Shown piece by piece: positions 22,897-35,877 of a DNA stretch of 64,000 nt. Origin of the DNA: Flammulina velutipes (taxonomy: Eukaryota; Basidiomycota; Agaricomycetes; Agaricales; Physalacriaceae); the NCBI GenBank assembly GCA_011800155.1, contig CM022368.1:3968001-4032000 (forward strand), written 5' to 3'. Under the pieces are notes generated by a model. That model worked only from the letters and a program-made list of their open reading frames with translations, had not been told where the DNA came from and searched no databases. Every line of letters begins with the position of its first letter. Position 1 is the first letter of the stretch. The position numbers and the translations under genes are program-made.

Positions 22897-25800
22897 ATGC
22901 CTGCAGCCACTGCTACTTCATCGCCAGCCGATCTCAAGCACGCGCAGGTCGACATTCCGGCTCTGTTCGCAACGGACAAGTCCACCCGCGACTCTGCAGC
23001 CAACACCCTCGCAGCAGCAGTAGAAAAAGAGGGCCCCAGCGCACTCATCGCATCAGGTTTCGGACTTGCTGTCGTCAAGGCTCTCGCCGACAAAAAGTCT
23101 CCTGCTGCACGGGAAGGCGCTGCTGATGCCGTCGCCACGCTTTCCAAGTCTGGCGCCGTAAAGGCACTCGAGCCCATCTTCGTCGAGTCCGGCATCTTCG
23201 GTGCCCTCCTTGAGGCCTTCGCCGACAAGTTGCCTGCTGTCAGGACAGCATCCATAGAGGCGACTCGCCAATTCGTTGCGTCCATGAACCCGTGGGCCGC
23301 TGCACTCATTCTCCCCGCCCTTCTTCACGAACTCAAAACTGCCGGCAAGTGGCAAATCAAGACTGGTTCCCTGGTCATCCTCAACCAGCTTGTCACGAGT
23401 GCGCCGACTCAAATGGCGAAGCTCACCCCAGAGATCATCCCCGTTCTCGCCGACGTCATTTGGGATACCAAGGCCGACGTGAAGAAGGCTGCCCGTGACT
23501 CGCTCACAAAGGCAACCGCATTGGTATCGAACAAGGATATCGAACGTTTCATTCCTGCTCTAATCAAGGCTCTCATCAACCCCGTCGAGGAGGTGCCTAA
23601 TACCATCGCCCTCCTCTCGGCCACCACATTCGTTTCGGAAGTTGACTCGCCCACCCTATCTCTAATGGTTCCTCTACTATCCCGCGGTCTTTCTGAGAAG
23701 TTGACCGCTACTAAGCGTAAGGTCGCTGTGTAAGTCGATACCGGTATTTTTGCTTGATTCATACTCATGTCGTTTGCATAGCATTGTCGACAACATGGCC
23801 AAGCTCGTGGATTCTCCCATCACTGTCCGGCCGTTCATTCCCAAGCTTCTTCCTGGTCTCATCAAAGTCGAATCCACCATCGGTGACCCAGAGGCGCGTG
23901 GCGTAGTTGGCAAAGCCATCGCTACCCTCCGCCAGGTCGGCGAGGTTCCCGAAGGTGACGGCTCTGACTTGCCTCCTCACAAGCTCGCCGATACTGGTAT
24001 TCTCCTCCATTCGTTGGCCGCCATCTACAAACAGCTTGGTGGTGAGGCGCACGTCGCTCATGTCGCGGTCATCTACGCTGCCTCGCTTGCCGCTGACCTC
24101 GTCAACGCCAAGGAATTCGACGTTCCCCAGTGGGACTCTCTTGCTCCCTACCTTGCCTTTGCTGCTTCCACTCCTGACGCCATCTCCGTCACCCATGAGT
24201 GGGTCGTTCGTTCTGCCACTCAGGACCTCGACGAGGGTGAGGTTCTTGATGATGAGGAAGAGGGTGAAGACCTCTGCGACTGTCAATTCTCGCTCGCCTA
24301 TGGTGCCAAAATTCTGCTCAACACCGCAACTCTCCGTCTCAAGCGTGGTCACCGATACGGTCTTTGCGGAAAGAACGGTACCGGAAAGTCTACTCTCATG
24401 CGCGCCATCACCAACGGGTATGTTTTTTTTTCAGCATCTGATGATTTCCATGACTAATGTCCCCTCTAGACAAGTCGAAGGATTCCCGTCACCGGACGAG
24501 GTCCGCACTTTCTACGTCGAGCACGATATCGATGGTTCCGAAGAAGACACATCCGTTCTTGAGTTCATCTTGAGCGACAAACGTATTCTTGCGTCAGAGG
24601 CCGAGTCTATCGAGACCCTTGCATCCGTCGGTTTCAGCGATGAGCGCCAAGCCCAGTCCATCGGCAGTCTTTCTGGTGGTTGGAAGATGAAGCTCGCACT
24701 TGCGCGTGCTATGCTCTTCAAGGCCGACATCCTGCTCCTTGATGAGCCCACTAACCATTTGGATGTCATCAACGTCGCTTGGCTCGAGAGCTACCTCACC
24801 AACCTCAAGACGTGCACCTCCAGTATGTCTTGCGTCCTATCGTCCACTTTTAATTCTGACCTTATTCTACAGTCATCGTCTCCCACGACTCAAGTTTCCT
24901 CAACAACACCATCACCGACGTTCTCCACCTGAACAGGTTCAAGCTCCGCCGCTACCGCGGAAACCTCGAGAAGTTCGTCGCTCAGGTTCCTGAAGCGAAG
25001 TCCTACTACACCCTTGAGGCGGCCGAGGACTACAGGTTCAAGCTCCCCGACCCACCTCTGCTCGAAGGTGTCAAGACCAAGGAGAAGAGTTTATTGAAGA
25101 TGTAAGTCTTGTCGATCAGATCTACGTTTCTTATCTAACGTTGTTACAGGCGCAAAGTTGGTTTTCAATACCCTACCCAACCCGTTCAACAACTCTACGA
25201 TATCACCCTCCAAGTATCTTTGTCTTCCCGTGTCGCCGTTCTGGGTCCCAACGGTTCCGGAAAGTCCACCCTCGTCAAGCTCCTCATTGGTGACATGGAG
25301 CCCAACAAGGGTGGTGAGATCTGGAAGCACCCCAACTTGGTCATCGGTTACGTTGCCCAGCACGCTTTCCACCATATCGATAACCACTTGGACAAGACCC
25401 CACTCGACTACATGTTGTGGCGTTACCAGACTGGTGAAGATCTGGAGGAGCTGATGAAGGCGAATCGCCAGATATCCGAGGAGGAGGCGCAGAAGATGAA
25501 GGATGGAAGTGTCGTTATCATCGAGGGACAGAAGAGGCTCATCGACGAGATCACCGCGAGGAAGAAGCTGAAGCAGTCGTACGAGTACGAGGTGTCGTTC
25601 AAGGGTCTTTCTTCGTCTGAGAACATCTGGTTGCCCCGTGACGACCTCATCAAGCGTGGCTTTGAGAAGGTATGCTGCCTCCCTCTCGATGATATTTTCA
25701 ACTTGAACTAACTGGTTTTCTTTAGAAAGTTCTCGAGGTCGACACTCGTGAAGCTCAGCGCCTTGGTCTCCTCCGTCCCCTCGTTCGTCGGGAGATTGAG

Positions 25801-26354
25801 AAGCACTTTGCTGACTTCGGTCTTGAGCCCGAGTTCGTTTCTCACAACACCATGAGGGGTCTTTCTGGAGGACAGAAGGTCAAGATTGTCCTCGGCGCTG
25901 CAACCTGGCGTCGTCCCCACGTCATCTGCTTGGATGAGCCCACTAGTGAGTTTATTGTCTTTTATCTGTCGAAACGGTACTAAACATACATCCAGACTAC
26001 CTCGATCGTGAATCACTCGCCGCACTCATTGAGGCTCTCAAGGTCTTTGAGGGTGGTGTGCTCATCATCACTCACAACCGAGACTTCTCTGAGTCGCTGT
26101 GCAAGGAAGTGTGGGCGATGCGCGATGGTCATCTTGAAGCGTCTGGTCACAACTGGGTCGAAGGCCAGGGCGCTGGACCTCGTATTGACAAGAAGGATGG
26201 CGAGGAAGAGGACAAGTACGATGCCATGGGCAACAAGATTGTTGACGTCAAGAAACAGAAGAAGCTCACATCGTCGGAGGCAAGGAAGCTCAAGAAGGAG
26301 CGTATGGCACGCAAAAAGAGGGGTGAGGAGATCACAGACGACGAAGATTTGTGA
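22897..26354 (+). CDS. TEF3: Translation elongation factor 3
   Basis: Seven exons (22897-23729, 23782-24417, 24470-24822, 24873-25101, 25150-25669, 25726-25945, 25996-26354) give 1049 aa, the length expected of fungal EF3. It is the fungus-specific ABC ATPase that helps release tRNA from the ribosomal E site. Residues ~1-310 are HEAT repeats. ABC1 has [27 protein letters not shown] and [13 protein letters not shown]2 has [26 protein letters not shown] and CLDEPTNYLD, with an insertion between its P-loop and signature that fits the EF3 chromodomain. The C-terminus is Lys/Glu-rich ([19 protein letters not shown]). All junctions keep frame. Codon use is C-ending and biased, consistent with high expression. 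Confidence 0.97.
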
Positions 26355-27130
26355 ACGCACTCGTCGTAGTGGACTTTCTTACCTTCATCTTCTTATCTAT
26401 GTGTTACGCCCCATCCATGTTGTCTGTTCTATTATGTGTACTTCAACCGGTCATAATATTTTGTTACCTTTATTGCAATGCCACTTATGATGTACGAACG
26501 TAACGGGGGTGGGTGCACGGGTGGATGAGATCTAAGACTTGAGAGGACTGTGATCCTCAGGAGTAAATGTCTTTCTAGCCTCCGCCGTTCGGGAGGTAGC
26601 TGGTGGTTGCCGATGCGTCAATCCTGGCGATGGTTCACTTGCGCCGCGATCGAGGTCTTACTTGGACGTCCGGAAGTCGGGTATCTAGCTATAGGGGCTG
26701 TTTTTTGAACTGCTGGTCAACGCTGGGTTGCCACAATGAATCGTGATAATCTACTCTAACCAGATTTAGATCATCCCTCGTAGTTCTAGCCAAGCCCATT
26801 GTGGCCCAGGTCAATCAAATGCCGAACGTCGTCTTCAACGCTTCGTTGACTACAAGACTACATCCTACGCACTTATCTCACCCACCCTCAATGGTGAATA
26901 TTGGAATTGCTAGGGAGGCTCACTGTTCAACGGTTGAGACGTCGTAACCAAACAACGGCTGATAACCGGGTGGAGTTACCCCACGCGCGACTAACGGTTA
27001 GCCTTTGATCAATCGGTATAAATCCCGGCCTTCCGTTAAACATAGACCTTGTTGCTGGCCAACTCTAGACTTGTCTGCACACTTCCTCCTTAACCACCAC
27101 CACAGTCACTCACTTGCCACCTTGACTACA
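26355..27130. other. Intergenic region, EF3 / lipoyl-domain gene
   Basis: Downstream region of EF3 and promoter of the next gene. A TATAAAT box at 27017-27023 lies 114 bases before the next start codon. Nothing else was recognised. Confidence 0.5.
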
Positions 27131-28084
27131 ATGTTGAATCGCACCTCGTCTCTGGCTCGTCGTCCTAGCTTGACTAGCAGCCATCTGAGGACTCGATGTA
27201 TGTCGTTCATTGTCAATGTTCCCTATATGACTCGAGCCAACTCTTTCCCAGCATTCTCTGAATCGCGTCCTAGACCAACTATCCTCATGCCAGCCATGTC
27301 CCCTTTCCTCAGTGAGGCAAAGGTGACACGTTGGATGAAGAAGGAGGGGGAGTCATTCGTTGCAGGCGAAAGCCTCGTTCAGATTGTGCGCCTTACCTCC
27401 ACCCACCATACATTCATTCTTCTAACAGCGGCGTCATAGGAATCTGATTTTGTCACAGCTGACATTGTAGCCGAGAGCCCTGGAATCATTGGCCAGATCC
27501 TCGTAAGTGTACTTTGCATCTCCGACAAACACATTTCTGATCACAAGAACACTCAGATTCCGGATGGCACGAACAACGTCCCCGTCGCCAAAGTCATTGC
27601 CACCGTTGCGAGAAACGTGGAGGAGCTCTCGCAGATGAAGCAACAGACGCGTTCTAGCTTCCGCGCATCGCCGCCCCGCCCCATCTTAGCTTCTCCAAGT
27701 GCGCTCCGTGCTCAATACGTGGGACCTGCCACTCCACGCGCCACTTCGGGCTCGTCGTCGCCGCGTCGCTCAGAACAGCCTCTACTCAGTGCAATGGATC
27801 ATCGCCCGGCCTCTGACATACAGCAACAGCTGCATACGTCCCGCGGTATGGCGACGGGCTCAGCACCTTCCGGTTCCCCTTCATTCCCTCAAGCGGTCAC
27901 TGAGGGTGCGATGCTTCGGCGCAAGATTGTGGCTAACATGGCACAGTCAAGTGGTTTCGGTAAGTCAATTGCAGTTTGAATTAACACGGAACATGCACTG
28001 AACACGATACAAAACTCAGGTCTCAAGAATAGTCAGGGCAATGGGCGTAGCACCACGAATGACTACTTCGAGGGTATTATCTAA
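27131..28084 (+). CDS. Lipoyl-domain protein lacking the lipoyl lysine
   Basis: Four exons (27131-27385, 27440-27502, 27557-27959, 28020-28084) give 261 aa. A basic, Ser-rich N-terminus (MLNRTSSLARRPSLTSSHLR) resembles a mitochondrial presequence. Residues ~55-125 form a biotinyl/lipoyl fold like that of pyruvate dehydrogenase E2 or protein X: ILMPAMSPFLSEAKVTRWMK, KEGESFVAGESLVQI, GIIGQILIPDGTNNVPVAKV. Where the family has Glu-Thr-Asp-Lys-Ala-Thr, this protein has ESDFVT, so the lipoylated lysine is Phe. After the domain is a Ser/Pro/Arg-rich region with no recognised E3-binding or catalytic domain, ending TTNDYFEGII. It is best read as a divergent PDX1-like paralogue that cannot be lipoylated at the usual site. 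Intron phases all agree. Confidence 0.72.
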
Positions 28085-28340
28085 GGGAGATACTGGGATC
28101 TCAACATCTAACTTCAACTTCGTTCCTTTTATTGCAATTGTACTCATAGCGCACTAACATAAATCATGTATTATCATCGAATTACCATCTACAAATATCT
28201 TTCATTGGATGAATCTACCGACAAGAACCTCAATAATTCCCAACGATGGTGAAAGAATTCGAAGGCTATCTTGTTTCGTTGGATGTCCATTGCGCGGGTC
28301 TATCGTCTACCGTTGAAACAAGAACCATACAACAGCGGCA

Positions 28341-31049
28341 CTAAGAAGCCTGCATCAACTCCTGGTACGCGCTTTGCAAGCGATCCAACTTCTTCGCCAA
28401 TTCTTCCCTTCGATCAGCAATCTGCGGACTCTCCTGCGCAAGCTCTTTGCAAATAGCCTGTCCTTCCGGGCCATGAATGGCAAGACGCTCGCACAAAGTG
28501 ACGAGGAGGTCACGATCGAAGCCTTGAACTAGGTCATAGTCTATGGCCAAAGGCACATTATCAGCGAACCGCTTGTAGGCCACTAATGTTGAGATTAGTT
28601 CCAGAAATACCAATACCCATTAAGAACGCATACCTTGGAAATATGCCCGAACGTCAGCCATAATCCTGAGGGAAACCTCCATCCTATCGGCAGGTAACAA
28701 AGCGCCTAGATCTGACGCTTTCGTCCCAGGGAATCCAATGGTTGAAAGCCCACTCAACACCTCCTGGATGGTCGAGGTCGTTGTGCGACTGGGTCTGGGG
28801 CTTGTAGGTTCTGGAGGTACATATTTCATTAAACTGGAGGTTATGCCGTCGTGTTCAGAGCGCTGTCGCATGATCTTGAAGTGGTTGAAGAATTTCTGAG
28901 TGTAATCACCGAGATAATGGGTGTTAAGGGTATACGGTTGACTCTCGAGGTTGATTAGCCAGTCTACTTTGGCCTCAGTGTCCTCAAGTTGACGTTTGAG
29001 ATGTTCTTGAATGTGAAGCCTACGATAATGTCAAGTTTTATCTCAGCTCAGAATGATGTATATCTGTACCTAACTCGTTGCTCCAACTGACGTTGTCCAA
29101 AAGAGCTGAAATGTTTGGTGATCAGCTGATTCATGGCCTTGGTCATGATAGCAAAGACCTCCTTGCATAATACTTTCGCCGGTGCACGCCAACGTGCGGT
29201 GAACATGGAGATGTACGAAGACGTGACCACAAATGGGTAATTTCCTGGGAGCTCACGAGTCCGAGCGCTACAAAAGGTCAACGAGAGCCACATCGCAACG
29301 ACTGGGTACTGCTCACCTAAGTGCGCGGTCGAATACGTCGTCAACGTAGATGACTTCACCACTGTCCACCATGCTGTAATCATTATCACCCTCTTCTTTG
29401 CTAAGAAAAGCAGGGCTTGTCCAGTTGATGGTGAGGCCCTCCTTTTGTCTCTCATACGGCCGGAAGGCCGGACAGCTCTGCAAAATCTTGTGCTGGAAAT
29501 CCTCTTGGGCTCGACGCACATTTTGAATAACGCCCCCAGCATCTGGAATACCATCAACATGCCTCGAGACATCTTTGGCAAACTCGGACAACAACGACGA
29601 AACTTCCTGGAGTGGGTTGGTTGATGGTGGTTTTGGCATACTTATGAGGAGACCTAGAGTTTTCTCGATGGCGCGTTCCATCTCGAGACGAATTTCCGGC
29701 AGCCTGAAAATATATAGACAAGAGCCTACAGAGGTTAATAGGAAATGTCCTACCGTTTGGAGATCAAGTCCGACAATATATGGCTGAGGCGCTCGACAAG
29801 GTTCGACGTCCGGAGGTATTTCTGATAGATGGAATCCAATCCCGACCAAGGAGACGTAGTCGAAAAGAAGTTGTTTTCGTGACGCCGGGCCTCGCTCCAA
29901 GTAATCCCCTTCTTGATGTCGGTGGATGAGGGCTGTTTGACACAATACCAGTTGCTTTCCAGTGCCTCTTTTTCTCCTTTGATGAACGAGACCCAACCAT
30001 CTTCTTCGCCAGATGGAATGCGGTCAGGCTTTGTCAGGACACCTTGCGACCTCTTCTCAGACTCTGGGATAGGATATAAAATAGCTATGTGCATTACCTA
30101 TGGTGCGCTTCCCCTGCGGGTCGTGCTTTTTGGCGAGATTGTGTGCTCCTTGATTTTCGAAATCGGCTAGAATGTCGAGCGTAAGTATAGAGTGCAAAGT
30201 GTTTACATACATATATTAGCGGGGGCACTTACTCTCGCAGGCGACCGTTAAGAGGATCAGACAACTCGGCTTTGAAATATACGATTCAACGAGACTTTTA
30301 ACGAGATTGATGTCCCCTTCGTTTCCGGTGCTTCCGGTGCTCGCAATTAGACCTGCCCGCTCCGTCAAAAAAAGATAAACATTCCCCAAAGGATCACATT
30401 ACCTGGCAGGTCGCAGAAGGACAGATCAGCCACACCTGGCCCACTGATCTGCAACGAGACAGAATTGGCAGAGAAGGATAGTTGGTTCTCGATCAAATCT
30501 TCATCATCTCCATCCAAAAAGTCGGAGGGGCGTCTAGTTGGGTTCAAGATTGCTCGCTGAGCTCGACGGATGCGCTCCTCGACTTCTCGCTTGTCTGTGA
30601 TGACTCCTCCGAATGCTTCATTGCGAGCACCACCAAGTAATTGACCATTCGCGTCCTTGATGAAGCGAAGCGACACCGTACACTTCCATTCCTCACTTGA
30701 GTCGGCAAGGCGGCACTCCGTTGGGCACCTGCGGCCTCGGTTTAGTATGTGTGCTACATGGAATGAAGAAAGGATATGTATTCACCGTGTGCAAGTGCCG
30801 GCTGCTCTAGGAAGCGTGATCCCAGAGATAGATTCAATGAGGGATGACTTTCCTGCGCTCTGGGAGCCAATGACGGCAATCTGAGGAAGGTCAATGTCGA
30901 CTTGAGCACTATGACCGTGTTAGAAGGATCGGGTAAACCAAAAAAATATAGTACCCAGTGCTGTGGAGGCGATTGATTAGGTCTAGGAGTTGTCTTCGTC
31001 GCTGAGAGATGTCAGCGTTCGCAAGGCCGACGCCGCCTTCTTCGAACAT
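28341..31049 (-). CDS. Dynamin-family GTPase
   Basis: A large gene with many introns, encoding roughly 700 aa or more. From ATG at 31049 ([20 protein letters not shown]) it runs into the G1 motif [20 protein letters not shown], then [18 protein letters not shown]3 in [10 protein letters not shown] and G4 in [17 protein letters not shown]. The middle and stalk regions follow, and a GTPase-effector-type region near the C-terminus contains [19 protein letters not shown]. There is no pleckstrin-homology or Pro-rich tail, so it is a dynamin-related protein of the Vps1/Mx-like kind rather than classical dynamin. Agaricomycetes often carry several divergent copies. The N-terminus could be slightly longer, but no upstream in-frame ATG is seen before a stop. 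Confidence 0.85.
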
Positions 31050-31551
31050 GGCAGGAGAGATATCGGAGTCGGTGTCTGACTTCGAGGATAGAGGTTCACG
31101 ACTCTTTTCTCGAGGCCAATTTATTCAACGACTCGGCGCCTAAAGAACCTAGTCGGAGATTGTAACACAGTTGTAGAGAGAGTTGCAATGATCAGCGATT
31201 CCAAAGGCTATTCAAGACGGCGTTGATACGCGATAATATGAGCACAACTGTTGTTGCCCTACTAACGATTGAGCAATATAATTCACATGGAAAATGTTTC
31301 AGCGCCAGAAATCGTAAACTGATTTTGAGAACCTGTATTGTGAAGATGAGTTCAAGATCCTACTCCCTGAAGGTGCAGAGAAAAAATTCCTATGATTAGC
31401 GCCGAGAAAACTAAATCTGGCAAGAATTTAAATTAGCATGGAGCTTCGATTTTAATATCACCGCCACTCACACTTTGCAATAATATAGGGCAATGATAAC
31501 CTTCCATGGTTCTGAGTGATCGGTGGATGGGCGAAAAGACTGAGTTCTATC
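31050..31551. other. Intergenic region upstream of the dynamin gene
   Basis: AT-rich, about 500 bases, between the dynamin start and the 3' end of the MCP1-like gene. No coding evidence. Confidence 0.5.
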
Positions 31552-32321
31552 TCATAGGCGATATGCCCACGAAGACAGGAAGATGCTTTCGAAACGTTTC
31601 GCTGCGGAGGCGAAAACCATTGAAGGCTCGGTACCAATAGCCACTAGCCCCGCCAGAGTAGGCGCCACCATTCCCATCAACACGCCACCTATCCTGAGGT
31701 TTCTAGACGACTCCTTCAATCTACCCGCCGTAGAGACAAGATAGGTGTTCCAAATGATGGCCATGCCCTCCACCATATGTAAGCCAACACAAACTAGCAG
31801 CCCGCCGTAGAGGAACGCGCTTCTCCAAGGCCATTTCTGCAGCCCGAACTTGACAAACTCGTAGTCCAGTTCAGACGGCCCCAGTTCTAGGATGGGAGGA
31901 TTTGGGTCGGAAGGGAGGACACGATGGACCATGTAATGGATAGGCAGGAAGATAATCATGACAGCATATCCAGTCAGAGTTATGAGCTTCGTGACGCGTC
32001 TGGGAGGTTTTAGAACGCGCTTGACTGTCGCCGAAAGGGTGTGGATGACAATCGGAGTCAGGACAAGATATCTCTCTCCGAAGGATGTTTGATAGTATTC
32101 CCTTCCAAGGAGCTGTTCTTGTCAGCTCGTTACATTGAATTAAGCTCCGGAGAGCGTACCATGGTCTGCGAAGCCAGCGAAGAGCCGCCTAGGTTGGCGA
32201 CGATTGGGGAACTGAGATGAATGAGCAAAAATGTTGTGATAAACGGGCTTGAGAAGTGAGCCATTCGTGTTAAATATGGAACGACGGTTCCTCGGAGTCC
32301 AGATGGCGGAGGAGTGGCCAT
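31552..32321 (-). CDS. MCP1-like mitochondrial membrane protein (DUF1691)
   Basis: Two exons, 32321-32160 and 32112-31552, give 240 aa. Visible features: LTRMAHFSSPFITTFLLIHL, LLGREYYQTSFGERYLVLTP, IVIHTLSATVKRVLKPP, LITLTGYAVMIIFLPIHYMV, WRSAFLYGGLLVCVGLHMVE and later hydrophobic segments. The duplicated hydrophobic unit with conserved His (HLSSP, HTLSA, HYMVHR, GLHMVEG) matches the DUF1691 arrangement of yeast Mcp1, an outer mitochondrial membrane protein tied to lipid homeostasis and Vps13. An upstream in-frame ATG at 32348 would add nine residues. Family call moderately confident; the function is transferred from yeast. Confidence 0.65.
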
Positions 32322-32528
32322 GGTGAATGTGTAGACCAATGACAACACGGTATGGTAACAAGTCCGAAATAGGTCGACCTTTCCAATTATGACGCATGCG
32401 CGCCTCGGCCAATCAGAAATTCAGAATACGCGACTTCAGGAAAAGTATTGTAAAGCAAACGTTTGCAATAGCTGGCTATAGCAGTCTCTGAAATAACAAT
32501 ATTTTGCGACGCAGCATACACTATATAT

Positions 32529-34061
32529 CTATTCAGCCTTCCCCTTCTTCTTGACATCTCTTGCTTCTCCAGCCAACCAGAGCGCAGAAAATAGCACAAA
32601 GCCGATGCTCGTGCTGATTGCTCCCACATAATATGGCCAAGCCGCGCTGAGGAATCGCGGATATCCATCGTGTCTGGGAGGCACTACCGGCACTGTCGTC
32701 GAGCTCTGTAAATATGACCAGCCTTTCCGCTTGTAGTTCACAATAAACTTGAAAACGCCATGACGATCAGGTGCCCGGAATGTAACAGAGTAAGCACCGG
32801 GAACCGATGGGACGGGAGCGAGAGATGTGCGGATATGAGGGTCGAGCATGGTGAATTCAAGCTGAAGATCTGTTAGGCCAGAGTATGGCGCCCAAGATGC
32901 CGTTGTGGGGTTGAACTTCGAAATTTGGGCAGTGAAGACCTGATCGCTCATTTAGCATAAGCGGAGAGGGTAGAATCAGAGAGGCGTACAATCTGGTCGT
33001 TTGTAGTATAGTGCTCCTTTGGTTCGGTCGCATTGACGAGATGGTGAGAGGTCTCGTCTATCCTTAACACAAGGGACTCTTGGAACGTCCAAGCAGATAT
33101 ATCTCTCGCAAGTTGTTTGTTTCCCGGAAGGCCACTATGAGAAGGTTGAGCCAGCGATTAGGCTAAAACAAAGCACTTACGTTGAGAGCTCCTTTTGAAT
33201 GAACTTGTTGGAGAAAAGATCAGAGCTACCAACGAACAAGGCGCGCGCGCCGCCCGAGGGTTGGAAGCCAGCAATCAAGGAAAGCTGGCTTCCTGCCCAT
33301 AAACCTTCACCGCCCTTCTCGACCGAGTCCGCGAGCGAATCAGGTGTGCTATCCGAGTCTGCGGCAAAACTCTCCGCGGGAGCATTGAGAATGGGAACCA
33401 AGAGAGGGTTATTTCCGAGCGCGAAAGGAACACCGGAGAACCACACTGGTGCAGTGTTGGGAGAGAGAAGAGGAGATGTCGAAGGAACGTTTACAGGAAT
33501 AACGGTGAGTGGGTCGGCGCGTTCTGGGAAGTGAGATACGAGTGGTGTGCCCGGAGGAGGGAGAATAAGAGAGAATTCTGAGGCCAAGGTGGAGAAGATA
33601 TTCTGCTTGGGAGATAGAGCAATGAGGACGTTTGTGTCGAGTGTGAGCAATTTCACGATATTCTGAGGTGTTATGTCTTTCGCAAAGTCTGATACAGAGC
33701 TTTTTTAAAAAACCAGCATAATAAAATGGGTGAAAACGCGTACTTTTGGTATCAGAAGCGAGCATTAGGACGTGGTCGAATTGGGGCACGTCATCTTCAA
33801 TTAATACAGGCTTTTCGTCCTTTGGCCCCCGGAAGATAAGATCATATCCCTGCTCTGCTCCTCTTTCAAAATCTTCAATATAGTTATTGTTTCCTTATGC
33901 TTACCTCTTAGGTCGTCGAAGAATATTGAGTACTTGTCCTCCGCAGTTGGATCCAGTATTACGAGGACGTCATTTCCAGTGCTTGACTTGGCTTCGGCGA
34001 GACCCAGTATGCAGAAGAGGACAGATATAAGTGGGTAAAGGGCGAGCATTATGGCCGCCAC
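32529..34061 (-). CDS. WBP1: Oligosaccharyltransferase subunit Wbp1/OST48
   Basis: Multi-exon gene for the ~48 kDa subunit of the ER complex that transfers glycan to Asn of nascent proteins. A signal peptide (MLALYPLISVLFCILGLAEA) is followed by NDVLVILDPTAEDKYSIFFD, KGYDLIFRGP, FDHVLMLAS, NIVKLLTLDTNVLIALSP, PNTAPVWFSGVPFALGNNPL, LWAGSQLSLIAGFQPSGGAR and SDLFSNKFIQKEL. A single C-terminal membrane helix (YYVGAISTSIGFVLFSALWL) and a short Lys-rich cytosolic tail (DVKKKGKAE) end it. The start may be ATG 34061 (MAAIMLAL) or 34049; both give a signal peptide. Divergent from adenylate kinase. Confidence 0.9.
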
Positions 34062-34470
34062 AGTCGTTTGTTATAGGCTGAACGCCTTGAGTTGGAATTG
34101 ACAGTAATGCTGTAAGTCGATCAAGTTCCACGTCGCTTGATTCGGGATGTTTGGATTCCATGACGCAGCCAAGCTGATCGCCACGTAGTGCGTTAAATGC
34201 TGCTCTAGAAAGTAGAAAAACGACAGGTATATCAAGCCATTTTTGGATAAAAAACTGAGAATAGCTACGATTTCCGAGTGCTGAAAATACCGGAGCACCC
34301 ACAAGGAAAATAATGCGCCAAGTTGAACTTGGAGTGCGGGGAAGGCACGTGCCGGAGCGCCGGTCAACAGGAATTCCGTCAAACTCCGATCCGCGTACTC
34401 GTTGGCTCAACCCAGGTTTTTCGTTTCGACTACTTACTTGCCTTTGTTTTCGACCGCAAACCAGTCAACT
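34062..34470. promoter_or_regulatory. Divergent promoter, WBP1 / ADK1
   Basis: A 409-base region between divergent starts. A hydrophobic 103-codon open frame lies on the - strand at 34071-34382 but resembles no family, so the region is read as a shared promoter. Confidence 0.4.
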
Positions 34471-35400
<930 letters not shown>

Positions 35401-35877
35401 ATGGCTTACTTTAGATGTGTCATGAATGTAGCGGTGGTGAAAGATATAACGCGCGAATGTGTATGAAGTAGAGATGACCCGTACTGACCCGCCTGCACCG
35501 GGGTAGGCATGAAGAGGACCTTCTGATTCGTTGTCTTCGCGTAAACGGCCCTATTCTTGCTTGTCTTGTGTCCGAGGAGCAGTCTTATCCTTCGTATCGT
35601 TCTTTCGTCTTTCGGAGAAACTCGACGCTATTTGGAGGACCGGTTTCCAAGTGGAATGCCGGCCCATACTGACTTGTCAACTATCATGATCGATATTCAA
35701 TTGAGCCAGATCTGCGTCGACAAACGCGGGTGTGTGCCAGGTCAATCAGGAGAAAGATCTCTGCCAAATTCGTCCCTTCCACATCAAACCGTTACATCCA
35801 TCATGTACGCGACCGATAGGCTATAAATTCCCTTCGTCTCAACTCCTCATATCCATTACTTTTTGCCAGTTTCGACA
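35401..35877. promoter_or_regulatory. Promoter region of the Zn2Cys6 regulator
   Basis: A TATAAA box at 35822-35827 lies about 50 bases before the start codon, followed by a CT-rich leader. No coding evidence in the rest. Confidence 0.5.

Noticed and set aside
22851..23309. 152-codon - strand frame at the EF3 start
   Set aside because: Shadow of the EF3 HEAT-repeat exon; Ala/Ser-rich by codon bias.
23907..24932. 341-codon + strand frame inside EF3
   Set aside because: Out-of-frame reading across EF3 exons and an intron; Ser/Thr/Pro-rich product with no domain, explained by biased third-position C in a highly expressed gene.
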